DNA of 64,000 nucleotides, taken from Malurus cyaneus samueli (lineage: Eukaryota > Chordata > Aves > Passeriformes > Maluridae). Below, one piece after another: positions 50,576 to 62,599 of the stretch. The notes beneath the pieces were generated by a model that saw only the letters and a list, made by a program, of their open reading frames with translations, was not told where the DNA came from and ran no database searches. A program made the position numbers and the translations under genes. The stretch lies in contig CM019216.1 in the NCBI GenBank assembly GCA_009741485.1, positions 25,775,787-25,839,786 on the forward strand, given 5' to 3'. Each line of letters begins with the position of its first letter. The first letter of the stretch is position 1.

Positions 50576-52079
50576 GTTCTTAGAATAAAAAAATGTCACC
50601 TATTTTCCGGAAAAATAGAAGGGTATCTCAAGCTTAAGTTAATTTACAAATTACCATTCAGTTACCCTTAGTGACTACTAAAAAAATCAAATTATCATAT
50701 CTTATTTGCCATGGTACCTTGAGGAAAGGCAGGATTTGATTTCAGATCTCAGAGATACTACTGGAAAAGAAAATACCAATAATCCATCCTGAGCAGCCTT
50801 AACGGTTAATTTCAAGGGAGTAATTTTTTTCCACTGTCTCAATAATGAGTGGGTTTGGCCAAGAGACACCTTAAAACTGATCATAATTTAACATGAACTT
50901 TGTATATTGGCACATTACCATCTATGCTTTCTTTACTAAAATTTGCTGCAGACAGGATATAAAGGAAAAAGGAGAGGAGATTTAATGCTGTTGAATAAGA
51001 AACAGACTGTATTATTCTTTGTCACAGTATCTCAAAGTCTTACTCAGTGCTTAGAGTGTGGAACTTGCAACAAACAGCGAGTTCCACAACTCTGATATAA
51101 ACTAGTAGCATTCATAAACTGATATATCATCAGCTATGTATTAAATAGATTGATGGTTTATCCAAAGGACTACAAATATCAATTTTCAAAGAGACTTGAT
51201 GCATACATAAAATAATGATGTTTTCTTTAGTGATAAACCACATGGGCAAATTTAAAAAAATACTTGCATTTTCAGTTTATTTGTTGTTAAATAATCATTT
51301 AAAGATCTTTCTGTGTAAGTAAATTTTACCTCATTAGAAATGTCAGATAAATGTTGAGTAAGTTTCTCTTAAATAAAGAACTTCCATGCATTTCAGATAA
51401 TAATAATACTAATATGGTAAAATGAGTTTTAAATGACCTTTTCTGAAAGCAGTGTTTAAGTAGATAAGCATATATTTGGCAACAAAAAGAAGCATTCTAA
51501 AGGGAGATTTTCACCCATAAAACCCAGATATATGATTTTTCATGTTTATAAATTGAAAGCAGAATTAGAATTCACTTTGAAATAATCTATCAGTCTCTGT
51601 ATTAAATTGCAAAATTCACATCTCTTAAAATTATTGTAGATGCATTTTCTGAAAAAAAATTTGCACTGAATAAAAAATTAAAGCCCAAATTAATCTCTAT
51701 TTCAGGTTCTGTGAAGGGAGTGTGCAGTGTTGTTGCTGACTGTATCAGAGCAACAGCTCTTGTCTCAGTGACAAAATGGCTTGCAAACATTTTCCATCTC
51801 AGTGTTTTAATGCAAATCATTTACCAATCTTTCTTGTCTTGTGGCCTAAACTGCTCATAAAGGAAATAATCTTTTGCTCTGATGTTGAATTTTGCTGACA
51901 CTGCTGAAACTTTTCTATACCAAAGGTGACCAAAGTATTTTGACATATCGGAAGTTTCTTATTCTTCACTTGAGCAACAGGAAATCAGATAGTAAAGTTT
52001 GATTTTTGAAAGGATAGTATGATTTTTAATCAATGTCCCAGTGACTTCCAATGGATTTTGGCTCAAAATCTTAAAGGGA
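50576..52079. other. Unique AT-rich DNA, nothing identified
   Basis: No gene or interspersed repeat recognised. Confidence 0.45.
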
Positions 52080-52545
52080 TGTCAGTATTGTGATAAGATA
52101 TTAGCTTGTGCTGGCCTCAGTTGAACCAGCTTTGGGACTGTAAGGAGAATATCTCTGTTAAGCTTAAGCTAACTCATGAATAAAGCTGAGAAAAAGGTTT
52201 CCTAATGTGAGTGAATTGTGAGGGTGACACACCCTGTGGCACACGTGTCGGAGGGAGGAGAGTGACAGAAAACATCATGATTCCTGCAGCATTACTAGGC
52301 AAGTTTAGTTTGTCTTGTGAATGCTCCATAAACATTTTGAAGAGCCAGCCAGTGACAACTTGACACCTTTCTGAATACTCAGATCCCATCAATCTGTGAT
52401 TGCATTAAATTTGTAAAAAGTACTCTAAGGAGACCTCAAAGCCGAGGGATCTACGCTATCTCCCTCCTGGACGAATTTTCGGACTGACCACTGATTTGCC
52501 TTCAGATTTAGCAGGCAGTGGCAGGGTGAGAAGGTCACTGGGTAA
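52080..52545 (+). mobile_element. Possible LTR remnant, CpG-bearing
   Basis: This block is GC- and CpG-richer than its flanks (ACACGTGTCGGAGGGAGGAG; AAAGCCGAGGGATCTACGCT; TGGACGAATTTTCGGACTGA). An AATAAAGCTGAG polyadenylation-like signal near 52180 precedes the CpG-bearing part, as in an R/U5 arrangement. I could not place ends or a target duplication, and the family is not recognised. It could instead be a different repeat or a small regulatory region. Confidence 0.25.
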
Positions 52546-53149
52546 GGGGTAGTGGTAGCCTGTTTATTATTCATGTATTGCCCAGTTATCAATAATTTCA
52601 CAGATCCTCATGTCAAATGTTCCTTTGGCCCCAGCAAATATCTCCTTAGAAGACTGAAAGTGGCAACAGCACTTCACTTGTCACCATGGGAATATACCCA
52701 CTCTCTGGTAAGAAATTCACCTAGAAGAACTCTTAACCTCATATATATTCCAAATGCTCTGCACATTGCTCATCAGATTATCAATATTTATGAATTTCCT
52801 GCATTTTATTTTCTGAAAATACACTGACAAACTTGAATACATTTAGGCAAGATACAGCAAAAATTGCTCAGTGTAGATTTACATGTGTGATGAGATCATA
52901 TAGAATGGACAGTTTCAGTGAATATTTCTAAATATATATAATTCTGAGCAACATTTCTTTCTATTCTTCATACTATTGTTGGATGTTTTACAAAGAAACA
53001 TTTGTGTTCATTCTTTCATTTGAACAGCAGAATATAGAATTTTGAAAATAAAAAACCTCCTAAATGAAATCTTCCAGTATTTCAAATTTGCAATAAATTT
53101 AATTAATTTTCAGTTCCACAAGTTGAGTCTGTTTCATCCGTGATAGTAC
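52546..53149. other. Unique AT-rich DNA, nothing identified
   Basis: A 91-codon open frame (52552-52827) shows no domain, and no splice-site context supports an exon. Confidence 0.4.
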
Positions 53150-53298
53150 TTGGTAAGTCTGGATGTATGTAAAAGGTGTGCAGCTGTGACATTTAAGAAC
53201 ATGGTTTATTGGTGGACTTGGCAGTACTGGGTTCATGGTTGGACTCAATGACCTTAAGAGTTTTTTAGCACCCTAAATAATTCTATGAATCCATGATT
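53150..53298 (+). mobile_element. CR1 LINE, 3' tail fragment
   Basis: This is the CR1 3' UTR in forward orientation. ACATGGTTTATTGGTGGACT, TGGCAGTACTGGGTTCATGG and GGTTGGACTCAATGACCTTA are followed by the terminal CCTAAATAATTCTATGAATC. Only about 150 bp remain. It is followed within 10 bp by a long poly(A) tract, which is not a normal CR1 ending. Confidence 0.85.
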
Positions 53299-53301
53299 TA
53301 G

Positions 53302-53306
<5 letters not shown>

Positions 53307-53333
<27 letters not shown>

Positions 53334-53482
53334 CAAAAAAAAAAAAAAAAAACAAACTAGTCCATCCTAAGTTACAAGATAAGGAAAGAGCATGCATTTT
53401 TTTTTTTTGGGTGTTTTTTTTTTTTTTTGTTGTTGTTGTTGTTTTTGTTTTTAAAAGAAAAATTTTGTACTTTTTTTTTTCT
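53307..53482. repeat. Facing poly(A) and poly(T) tracts with (GTT)n
   Basis: A(27)-C-A(18) at 53307-53352 is followed after about 44 bp by T(12), T(15), a (GTT)4-5 array (53428-53442) and further T runs to about 53480. The two halves are complementary and could fold back. A minus-strand frame spanning them encodes only homopolymers and is not a gene. Confidence 0.9.
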
Positions 53483-54649
53483 GAGCCTAAGATACTATTC
53501 TCTCTCATATGACCAACATCTCAAATTGTAGATGAACAAAAAATTAGATCTGAAAGGTAAACAAATTATTGACATCAAAAGACACTGTAAACAGCAATCT
53601 AAAATTCAGAGCTGCTGTTCTTAAAGTGCTACATACTATTTGAGAAATTATGCAATATTAATATAATTAATTTGTTATGTTGCTTGTACACAAAGCTGCC
53701 AGCTATTTTATAAAACTTGTAAGAGTATAGATCACTCCTGTGATTTTTCTAATTGAGTGTACCATACTACAATTTACATGAGTAATTACATACATCTCTA
53801 ATCCCTGTCTTTCTCCCAATAAGTCTGTCCATATCAATAATGTTTACACATTTTGCTTCTAATAGGAAATCAGACAATAAAAAAAACAAAAAAAACAAAG
53901 GCAATGAAATAAAATTTTAATAATAGAACAAAACAAAATAAAACACACTATAAAGTGCAGAAAAACCACAAGAAAAACCCTGCTCCAGGATTTGAGTTTA
54001 AATATTTGGTTTTCCATTCTTGAATATTTTACCTTCATCTTTCCTACATGTATTTATTGGCTACATTTTTTTAAACTTTGACCCTGAAGATGTTTTGAAA
54101 TATTAATAAAGATTTTGAGAAAAATAAAGCATGAATTTTTACATGAAGAATTGGCATTGTTGTTGAGGTTTGTGGTTTTCTATACAGAATAGTTCTTATA
54201 GAGACTTACTTGAAATAAATTTGTAAATTACTGATAAAAGAAATATTTGTAAAATTCTTTGAGAAAAACCCCTCCTATGCTGTACTAACAAGGACTTTGT
54301 TTTTCCCCAACACTATAACTTTAATGAAGTTAAAATAATAGACATTGCTCTGTTCAGCTGTGTCATAGGTCATGGCTCTATTTAAAGATTTAGTACCTAC
54401 ATTTGACATAATACAAACTTTAAGGTGTTTAGTCTCAAGGATAAATGCAAATATTGTTTTTAATACTAAAAATTACAATAAACTATATCACATTATGTAA
54501 CTGAAGGAAGACTTGAATGAAAATTAATACCACTCTTTAAAAAAAAAAATCCCCAAAACCCCCCAACATAAGCCTCACAAGTTATGAAAAATGGGAAAAA
54601 AGGTAGTTTTTACAGAAATCACCAAGTTTGTGTTTTTAACAACCAAAAA
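53483..54649. other. Unique AT-rich DNA, nothing identified
   Basis: AT-rich sequence with A-rich patches (53879-53960) and CCCCAAAACCCCCCAAC near 54552. No gene recognised. Confidence 0.45.
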
Positions 54650-55050
54650 ATGCTAGTTCAGAGCACCATTCAACCTGGCCTTGAACACTTCAAGGGATGA
54701 AACATTGACAACTTGTCTAGGCAACCTGTTCCTGCACCTCACCACCCTCACAGCAAAGTATTTCTTCCTTGTGTCTAATTTAAACCTACAATCTTCCAGT
54801 CTGAAGTTATCCTCCCTTGTCCTATCACTACATGCTCTTGCAAAATCTCCTTCTTCATCTTTCTTGTAGGCTGCCTTCAGATACTGGAAGGCCACAATTA
54901 TGTTACCCTGAAGCCTTCTTTTCTCCAAACTGAGCAATTCCAAATGTCTCAGTTTTGACTTGAAGAAAAGGTACTCCATGCATCTAATCAGCTCAGTGGC
55001 CCTCCTCTGGACTTGCTCCAACAGGTCAATTGTACTTTTCAAAGACATGT
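54650..55050 (-). mobile_element. CR1 LINE, ORF2 C-terminus with open frame, minus strand
   Basis: This CR1 fragment, read on the minus strand, encodes 131 uninterrupted residues (complement 54653-55048) from the C-terminal end of ORF2. They include DLLEQVQRRATELI, LLSLEKRRLQGNI, FQYLKAAYKKDEEGDF and the terminal SSLEVFKARLNGALN, matching the usual CR1 ending (LEVFKxRLD). The reverse transcriptase and endonuclease parts and the 3' UTR octamers are missing, so it cannot move. An open frame this long in a fragment this diverged is noticeable, but the function of the fragment alone is unlikely. Confidence 0.92.
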
Positions 55051-58000
55051 TTGTTTATTCTGTCTTGTAGCAGAGGCACGCTTTACTTTTAATCTGCCTT
55101 TTTATCAAGAAATTCATGTTCTAATTCCTAGTTCCACTCATTTAAAAGTGACCTTTTAAAGTAAACTAGTTCCTTTCCCTCTTTCATGGTGCAATCATGT
55201 GGGCCAATAACATTGGAAAAAATTAGTAACTATGTCTTAGGTGTTGCTTTTCTCTTTTTTCTTTTTCCCCTCATACAGACTACTAATATGTTTGGTACCT
55301 TTCATGGATTGCATTCTGTTTGAAATACAAAATAATAAACAGAGTTCAAGAGCAGTTTGAACTGTAAGAAACCCCCAAGCAATATCCCCAGAAAGTACAT
55401 CATGTAGGGCAGAGAAGCAAAGAAAAACTATATGTATTCTATTCATATCTAGGCTTAAACTGTTCAATTTTTGTAAGTTACAGACATACTAGTTATTGAT
55501 ATTTCCTGAGGTAAAGAAAAGAGAAACAGATTATACTTTGGTAATATTCTTTCCCTGTTTGTCTGCTTGAGATTCATATCCATCTCTTGTTATCAGCCTG
55601 AGCAATATTTTTTGTTCTGAAGAAGCCTGTAGTGGTTTTAGCATTGTTCTCTTGTAGGCTTGCTCAGAAGTGGGACTTCCAAATAAAGAGATACTCTTCT
55701 TCTATAAATCTCTTCCTCGATGAAAATTATTATTGCTGTCTTCTCTTTGCTTGCCTTCTATTTAATTTAATCACATCCTTTTATTTACATGTGCACAGAC
55801 AGTCTGCATAATAACAACCAGAAAACTTGCAGGTGGTGTGTGTACTGAAACAGAATGCCTCCACCCCTCTCTTTTCATGCAGTGTCTCTCCTTACACTGG
55901 GGCTGAATAACAATTTCAATAACTGGAAAAGTGTTCGACTGTTAGGTAATAGGAGTGACACATGAAAAAGTCCTTAAACTGCTGCTGTGAAGGGTACAAA
56001 GCTCATAAAAGTATTCTAACCTGTACAGGAATAAATGAAACCCATGGGTAAAGGATGGCCAGGGCAACATGTTGCAGGGTAAGCAGTGACAGATCCCCTT
56101 TTGTGGCCCGTGGGAACTGTTTTAGCAACAGAGTGGCAATATGGGTACAGCTAAAATATTTTCTTTTATTACTGCTCCTTGTTTCCTTAGTTTCATATAC
56201 TCTTCCCCTTCCAGAGCAGCCATACAACTGTTCTAGTTCAATAAGACATTTCAGCAGTTGCCCATATATAAATATTTGAGTTACCCCTACTGAAGACACC
56301 TGCTGATGAAATGTGGTGAATTAGGACCTGAGTGATTGCACATACAAATTGTAATTGGTGTCAACAGCAATGATAGGAATCTGTCTAGGAAGCCATCTGG
56401 TTGCCTATGCCTGAGAATTCCTTCTGGTTATAATATACATGTTATAAATGCAGACAAGGATATGACAGCAAAATTTTAACTAAGCAATATTGATTGCAAA
56501 ATTTGTGTATCCTAAATTTCAATTTTGAAAAATATGTAAATCAGTACAACTCTTAATATAAAGTTAAATTACAAATATTCCCTGGGCTTCAACAAATGAC
56601 AGTACATTAAAAAAAAAGTTATAGCATATATCAAATGAAATATTATTGCCACAAAACAAAGGGTCTAAACTTTTGGACAGATTTCAAAGACTTTGTTGAA
56701 TCAGAAAAGATTCATAAAGGAACATCTGAGGTGGTGAAGAAAATGCTTGCAATTAAGCACTTTTAGATGAAAGCACCTGAAAAACTCATCTCAACCCCTA
56801 TAAATTACATATTTCATGTTGTTACCTTGCTGAGATGAGGAATGTCTGAATGGTCCACTGAGGTAGGAGGTATGGAACGCATGCTGCCTTCAGATTATAG
56901 CACACTCCTTCTAAGTAATTATTTGCACATTGTCTCTGTCAGTATTGATTACACTAAATAGGTTATTAAAAGACTATTTTCTGGGAAGGAGAAGAACATG
57001 GCATGGATAAGATTTTTATCTTTAGAAACATTCAGTGAGTGAACATTTGGAAATGAATATTAATTTTTTGGACTTTGGTTCAAATTTAACTATAGTATAA
57101 AAATGCTGCACAGTTAAAATTATTAGCTAGAAGATTTTTGTAATGATTATGAGGTTATGATGTAAATTAGAAGTACAGAAATACATGGCACACAGATTAA
57201 CTATTTACTTCTAAGAGATGAAGAAATAAGAAATAGTGTTCAGAAAACTAGTGACCTGTAAAGTCCATTTTTAAGCACACAGTTTTATTTTCTGTGCAAT
57301 AAATTATTTGTCCCTAATTTAACATCTGACATGAATGCTCAGCCCTTTTCCCTCTTAACCCACTACACTTAACCTAAGTTATTTCATTGAATTCAGTAAA
57401 GTTAAAACTTAACCTCTAGGAAATTAGCAAAAATTCAAGATGCCCATCAAAATAGTAGCAATTAGCTGTATTTTAGTTTTCAAAAAGAAGAATAACATTG
57501 TCCAACTGTTTTCACATTGTTTGGCACTTGTTTTCAACATGAAATAGAGCCAGTTTGGAAGATCATTATTTTAATCATAGGGATTAGTAGTCTACTGAGC
57601 TTATAAAGCTCCTGAATCAATGAAAATTTGGGATCAGTCTTGTGCATTGCATGTAGCAAGCATTTCATATTACAAATAGTTAGTGTGCCCCAAGAAAAAT
57701 AGTATGAACACATTGTTTCCTATAGACTTCCAATGGTAACAAAAGTACTCCACATCCTTAAAAACCTACTATTTTAAAAAAAGAACATTGATGAGAACTC
57801 AGACCTCATTCCTCTAGAAAATACATTAATTTCAGTGATACTATAAGTCCATATTAACAAAAATTGATGCTACTCAGCAGGCATTATACTCTGTGGTGTA
57901 TTTTGTTATCTGAAAGCTAGGTACATGTACTTTCCTCGTGCATAAATCCAAGTCCATGTTGATACCTGAATGGAGCTCACCCCACTGTGTGCTTGTTGCC

Positions 58001-59432
58001 TCTAAAGAATGTTCTTGGTTACACCAGAAAAGTTCAATGGATCACTCAATAGGTTTTAGACTGGTGAGAGGATCCACCTTAAAATGTAGACACGGCAGTA
58101 AAATTCAGAGATTATTAAAGTTCCTATACGTGCAGCTTAATTTATGTGAAAGAAATATTTAACATTATGTAGAACATGGTCTTCTGTCCCCAAAAGTCTG
58201 CACTTTAGGAGAGGCACAGATTATAAATGTGCTTCAACCACTGTCTCTTTTGGGCTTCCACTCAAATTAGGTTAGATCCAAGCCATTTTTCTAACTACTT
58301 CAATAATTCCTTGAAGCTATCCTATAAGTCTGAACAATTGCAAGTCATGAATACCGTAAGAATAGAGTTGATTGGACAAGCTCCAAGAAATATCAGAAAG
58401 CGACAAATATTTGCAAGTGAAATCTTCACCAGAAACATACTGTTAGATACTTCTGAAAACAAAATGCCTCACGGTGTGATAAAGCTCATCCATTTGCTGA
58501 TTTTAAAATATATACTTTTACATTAAATGGAACTTGAAATACAGATTATTTGTTCAACTTCTTAGTAATTCATTAATTGAGTCAGCAATTATTTTAAACT
58601 ATATTTTACGTGGAATTTTCACTTTTCTTCTGTTCTTTTTCTGTGCTAAATAAAGGATAAAATAGATGCTGACCAGTTATTATAAATTAACATCTTATTT
58701 TATGTAGAGGGATAAAGACAAGAGGATCTACCATCCTTTTGGAAGATGGAATAATTATATTTTTTTATGGTTTTCTCAATCCACTTTATTTCTTGTTAGC
58801 CCTCGGTAGTACACAAGTATTGGCAAGTGAAAATTTAATGATAAATACATATTTACAGCTGAACACTTGTTAAATGAAACACCATTTCTTAGTAATTTCC
58901 GAACACATATTTAATATTTATTGTTCATCAATATTTGGCAAGTAATTCAATTTTCTTAATTACTATGACTCATATTAAAAACCAGGAACCAACATGCATG
59001 TAATAGAATAAAACAAATCTGTTTTAAAGTTGTTGCTTAATGGTAATTAACAGGCAATTTATTAAATTCCTCTTTCTGTGTGTTTTCTTTAGATGAAGAA
59101 AATGAATTGCAGCGACCAGCATAGGAAATTACTTGATTCTGAGTTGATTAAAAATTTAATCACATATATATTGTCTCATCTCATTTATAAAACAGGTAAT
59201 GGTCAAAGCGACCTGCCTCCAACCCTTATCTCTTCTTGTTTATAAATACCAAATCTCTCCCAATACTTGGGCATCTGACAGTGACAGAAACAAATATTGT
59301 AAGTGCATACACATGATCAAAACTCAAATCTCACCTAAAGACATGTCAATTGTTGAATTGATTGTGAATTGATTAAAGCTGATATGTGACATCTCCTCAA
59401 GAGATTTTATGCTGCAATATTTTTATTGACTA
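55051..59432. other. Unique AT-rich DNA, nothing identified
   Basis: More than 4 kb with no recognised gene or interspersed repeat. Frames at 56003-56299 (-) and 58227-58526 (+) of about 98 codons have no recognisable domain or splice context. Confidence 0.45.
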
Positions 59433-59622
59433 AAACTCTGGAGAGTGCAACAATTTTTTTCAGTTTAGTTATACATCTGTATCTATTCTCTCAGAATAAT
59501 ATTTTTTAGCATTTCCAGATGTTAGTGAAACTCTGGAGAGTGTGACAAATTTTTTCAGTTTAGTAACACATCCATATCTGTTCTCCCGGAATAATATTTT
59601 TTAGCATTTACAGATGTTACCA
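59433..59622. repeat. Two-copy tandem duplication, 95-bp unit
   Basis: Unit 1 (59433-59527) and unit 2 (59528-59622) both start AAACTCTGGAGAGTG and both contain AATAATATTTTTTAGCATTT. I count 14 differences in 95 positions (about 85% identity), mostly transitions, with no indel. This is a single old local duplication. Confidence 0.92.
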
Positions 59623-60304
59623 AAATAAAGTAAAATTTAAATTCTGCAAACGTAAAGCCTAGTCTTCCTAATGTTTCTTTACAAATGCTTCAAGTTTTCA
59701 TCAATTTCTGTGAAAAATGCACATATTTTTCCTTATTTTCATTACTAATGTTATGACACTGATTCTTCACAGTTGTTTCTTCATTGTTACTGTCAGGAAC
59801 TTCAAAAGTCTCTGTATCAATCAACTGCAGCTGAAAAAAAAACAAAAACAAAAAAAAAAAAAAACAAACATTTTAAACCCCCCCTTCACATGACTACCCT
59901 GCCTGCTTGACTTGCAACCAGGAATGACTACCATAGTGTTTATCTCATAAACACTGCCTCGCCTTGTGTCTCATTTTGATAGAATATAGAGCTAATTCTG
60001 GCCACATTATATGTAATTCGAAACCACTTTGATAATTTGTTGCACAGGTGATAAAAAGGCTACAAAAACAATAAATCTACATTATTACATATTAATTAAT
60101 GAAATATGTATTAATGTCTATATTAGTTGTATTCAGTCTTGATGATTTTTCTGGTGTAAGAGAAGTCAAGAAAAAGTGTGTGATAAAAATAGAAGATGAA
60201 AATGTCATGCAGTATAAAAAGTCTGTTAACCTTGATATACTTGAATCTGATAGTAGACAGCAAAATCAAAGGAAGATTGCATGCACATTTCAAGTGCATA
60301 GTAG
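59623..60304. other. Unique DNA with A-rich patch
   Basis: A-rich tract with C interruptions at 59834-59872, followed by CCCCCC-like sequence. No gene recognised. Confidence 0.45.
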
Positions 60305-60490
60305 TGTTTGGGGTTTTTTGGTTTTGGTTTGGTTTGGGTAATTTTTTTGGTTTGGTTTTTTTGAGGTTTTTTGTTTGGCTGTTTTTTTTAAATTTGCTCT
60401 TTCAGTTTGTAGCAATTGAGGTTCAGAGGTGGTGGGTTTTTTTTTGGGGTTTTTTTTGGGTTTTTTTTGGTGTTTTTTTTTTTTTTTTTT
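60305..60490. repeat. T/G-rich low-complexity tract
   Basis: About 185 bp in which the plus strand is almost only T and G, with repeated GGTTTT, GGGGTTTT and GGTTTGG units ending in T(19). Frames through it (60196-60519 +, 60290-60493 -) are low-complexity artefacts rich in F/W or K/P. Confidence 0.9.
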
Positions 60491-62599
60491 CATTCACAAA
60501 TCTTAATTTTAATGATTAACACCTCTCAGTAAACTTGTATTTCCAACTTTTTGAATTCAAGAGTGCTTTGGCAGCCATAATGTCCTGCAACAGTGGTTTA
60601 TCCTATTGAGTCATATGCAATATTCCATTTGATTTATTTAAATTTGTTACAATTTTTTAAGTAGTTCTCTCTTTTAATTTTAATTTGTTTTTCTTTTTGC
60701 CTGCTCTTTTTATCACTGAGCTAGTATTCTTTGTTGCATCTCACTAAAAATTCTAAAATGCCTTTCTGGAAAAGTAACAGATAATTTCAAGGGCATAATT
60801 TTGCACAGATTTTTTAGGGTTGCTTGTTTACATGTGAATCATTTTACAGTTATTCATACTAAATTCTATCTGCCAACTTACTGCCCATCATGGTACCTTT
60901 TCACAACACTTTTTTTTTCACTATCCTGTAGTACCTTGTGCACATATCAGTCTGTCATCTTATTAATTTTGCCTTTTTCTAAACAACTTATGTTGAATGC
61001 CAGGTCTGTTAGCAGATCCTATTTTCATCAGTACTTGAAATTTCTTACAATGAGCTTGCAGGCCTTATAGCAGGCAAGAATGGTGCTTGTTAAGCATTTA
61101 ATTTAGAACATCAATTTAACTGCAGCAAGAGCAAAACAAATAAATCCCTGTTCCAGGAAATGCATGTATCATGACTTTGCTTAAAATGGTGGCAGTACAT
61201 ACCTTGCTTGCATAATGAAGTTGTAGTTCAGTGTCTAAAATATCTATTTTGAAAAGTGCAAAAACAATCCAATAAAGGTATCAAATACCTTCATTTATAG
61301 AGTATGCTAAGGCATATATGTCTCAATAAATTACAAAAAGGATTTCTTAATCCAAAGTGTAGAATGTTTTCATAGTCAGTGGAATATGATAAGTTGCTAT
61401 TTTTGCCATCTATCCTCTCCTAGACATCTATCTTAAAATAAAGTGAAACTGCTGCTTGATTGGCTAGTTCTCATTAGTTATATTGAGACTATGTGTTCTT
61501 CAGCTTGGAAAAGTGTGTGGCTTGCAGATGGCTGAAGGTAGAATTCTGTCATTTTTATTTCAGTTAAAATTAATGTTAAAGTATTCTTACTCAATTAACT
61601 GCCTACCAATGTTTCAAAGAACACTTCCCCACATGCCAGAGAATAGGAAATCTTTTGATCTACAAGGCATTAAAAACTTGTTGGAATGATTCAATCAGAG
61701 TAAGGTTCTTTACAAACCCAGATGGATGGAGCTAGTTTAGATGAAGACAATTGTAAGACTGGGGAAAAAAGTAAAATTTTGGGGATTTTTTTTTTTTTTG
61801 TAATGTACAGCACCCTGCACATAGATGGAGTGGAAGAACTCTCACATAAGAGGGTTTTAATATTGAGGAGTACAAATTTCTCATGGTGACTTTGTATCAT
61901 CAACTTCCACTAATAGGCAATTTAGAGAATCTGTTGCAACTCCCTTGGATGTGAAACATAAGGGAAATCTAGAAAAGGAAAATTGCCTTCAAAATATAAA
62001 GTTCAAGGAATATGAAATAGAAAAGTTAAATTAACTGTGGAAAAGGTGATTGTACCTAGACAATATTTGCACTGTCTCGTTTTTTTGCATGTCTGTAGAA
62101 TAATGATGTTAGATTTGCATGGAATAGTAAGTAAAACAAAATTTACTATTTATAAGTCTCTCTTGCTTTTCATATTTATGTTAATAAGTAATATCAATGT
62201 AGAAAATCAAGTACTTGAAATCCTGACCATATCGCTCTTTAACAGTCATGACTACAGATGGAATTTTTAAAAATAAACTACACTGAAAATTTTGTTTGGT
62301 GTTCTTAATTATTAATTATTTAACTAATCCTGATTATGATCTGAGGATGTTGTGAAAAATTGCAACTTGTGATGTCTTTTCTGCAAACAAGAGTTAATGT
62401 GCCTTCTTTCTTGGAAAGGATCCAGAATGGCATAATTAATTTAGCAACCCTCTTGCCATATAATTTTGAGCAAAATTAGTGGAAACATTAATCTGAAGCA
62501 CATGACTTCTGGATGTATGTTTTCTTCTGTTTGCCTTCTATGCTGAGATGAGAGGTGTTTTTACTGCATGTATGTCCACACGGTAATAAGTGAAGCATT
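60491..62599. other. Unique AT-rich DNA, nothing identified
   Basis: No gene or interspersed repeat recognised. Short open frames show no domains. Confidence 0.45.

Noticed and set aside
52552..52827. 91-codon plus-strand frame
   Set aside because: No domain, no exon signals, and it sits at the edge of a possible LTR remnant.
60196..60519. 107-codon frame rich in F, W, G and V
   Set aside because: It is a translation of the T/G low-complexity tract. The opposite-strand lysine/proline-rich frame is the same artefact.
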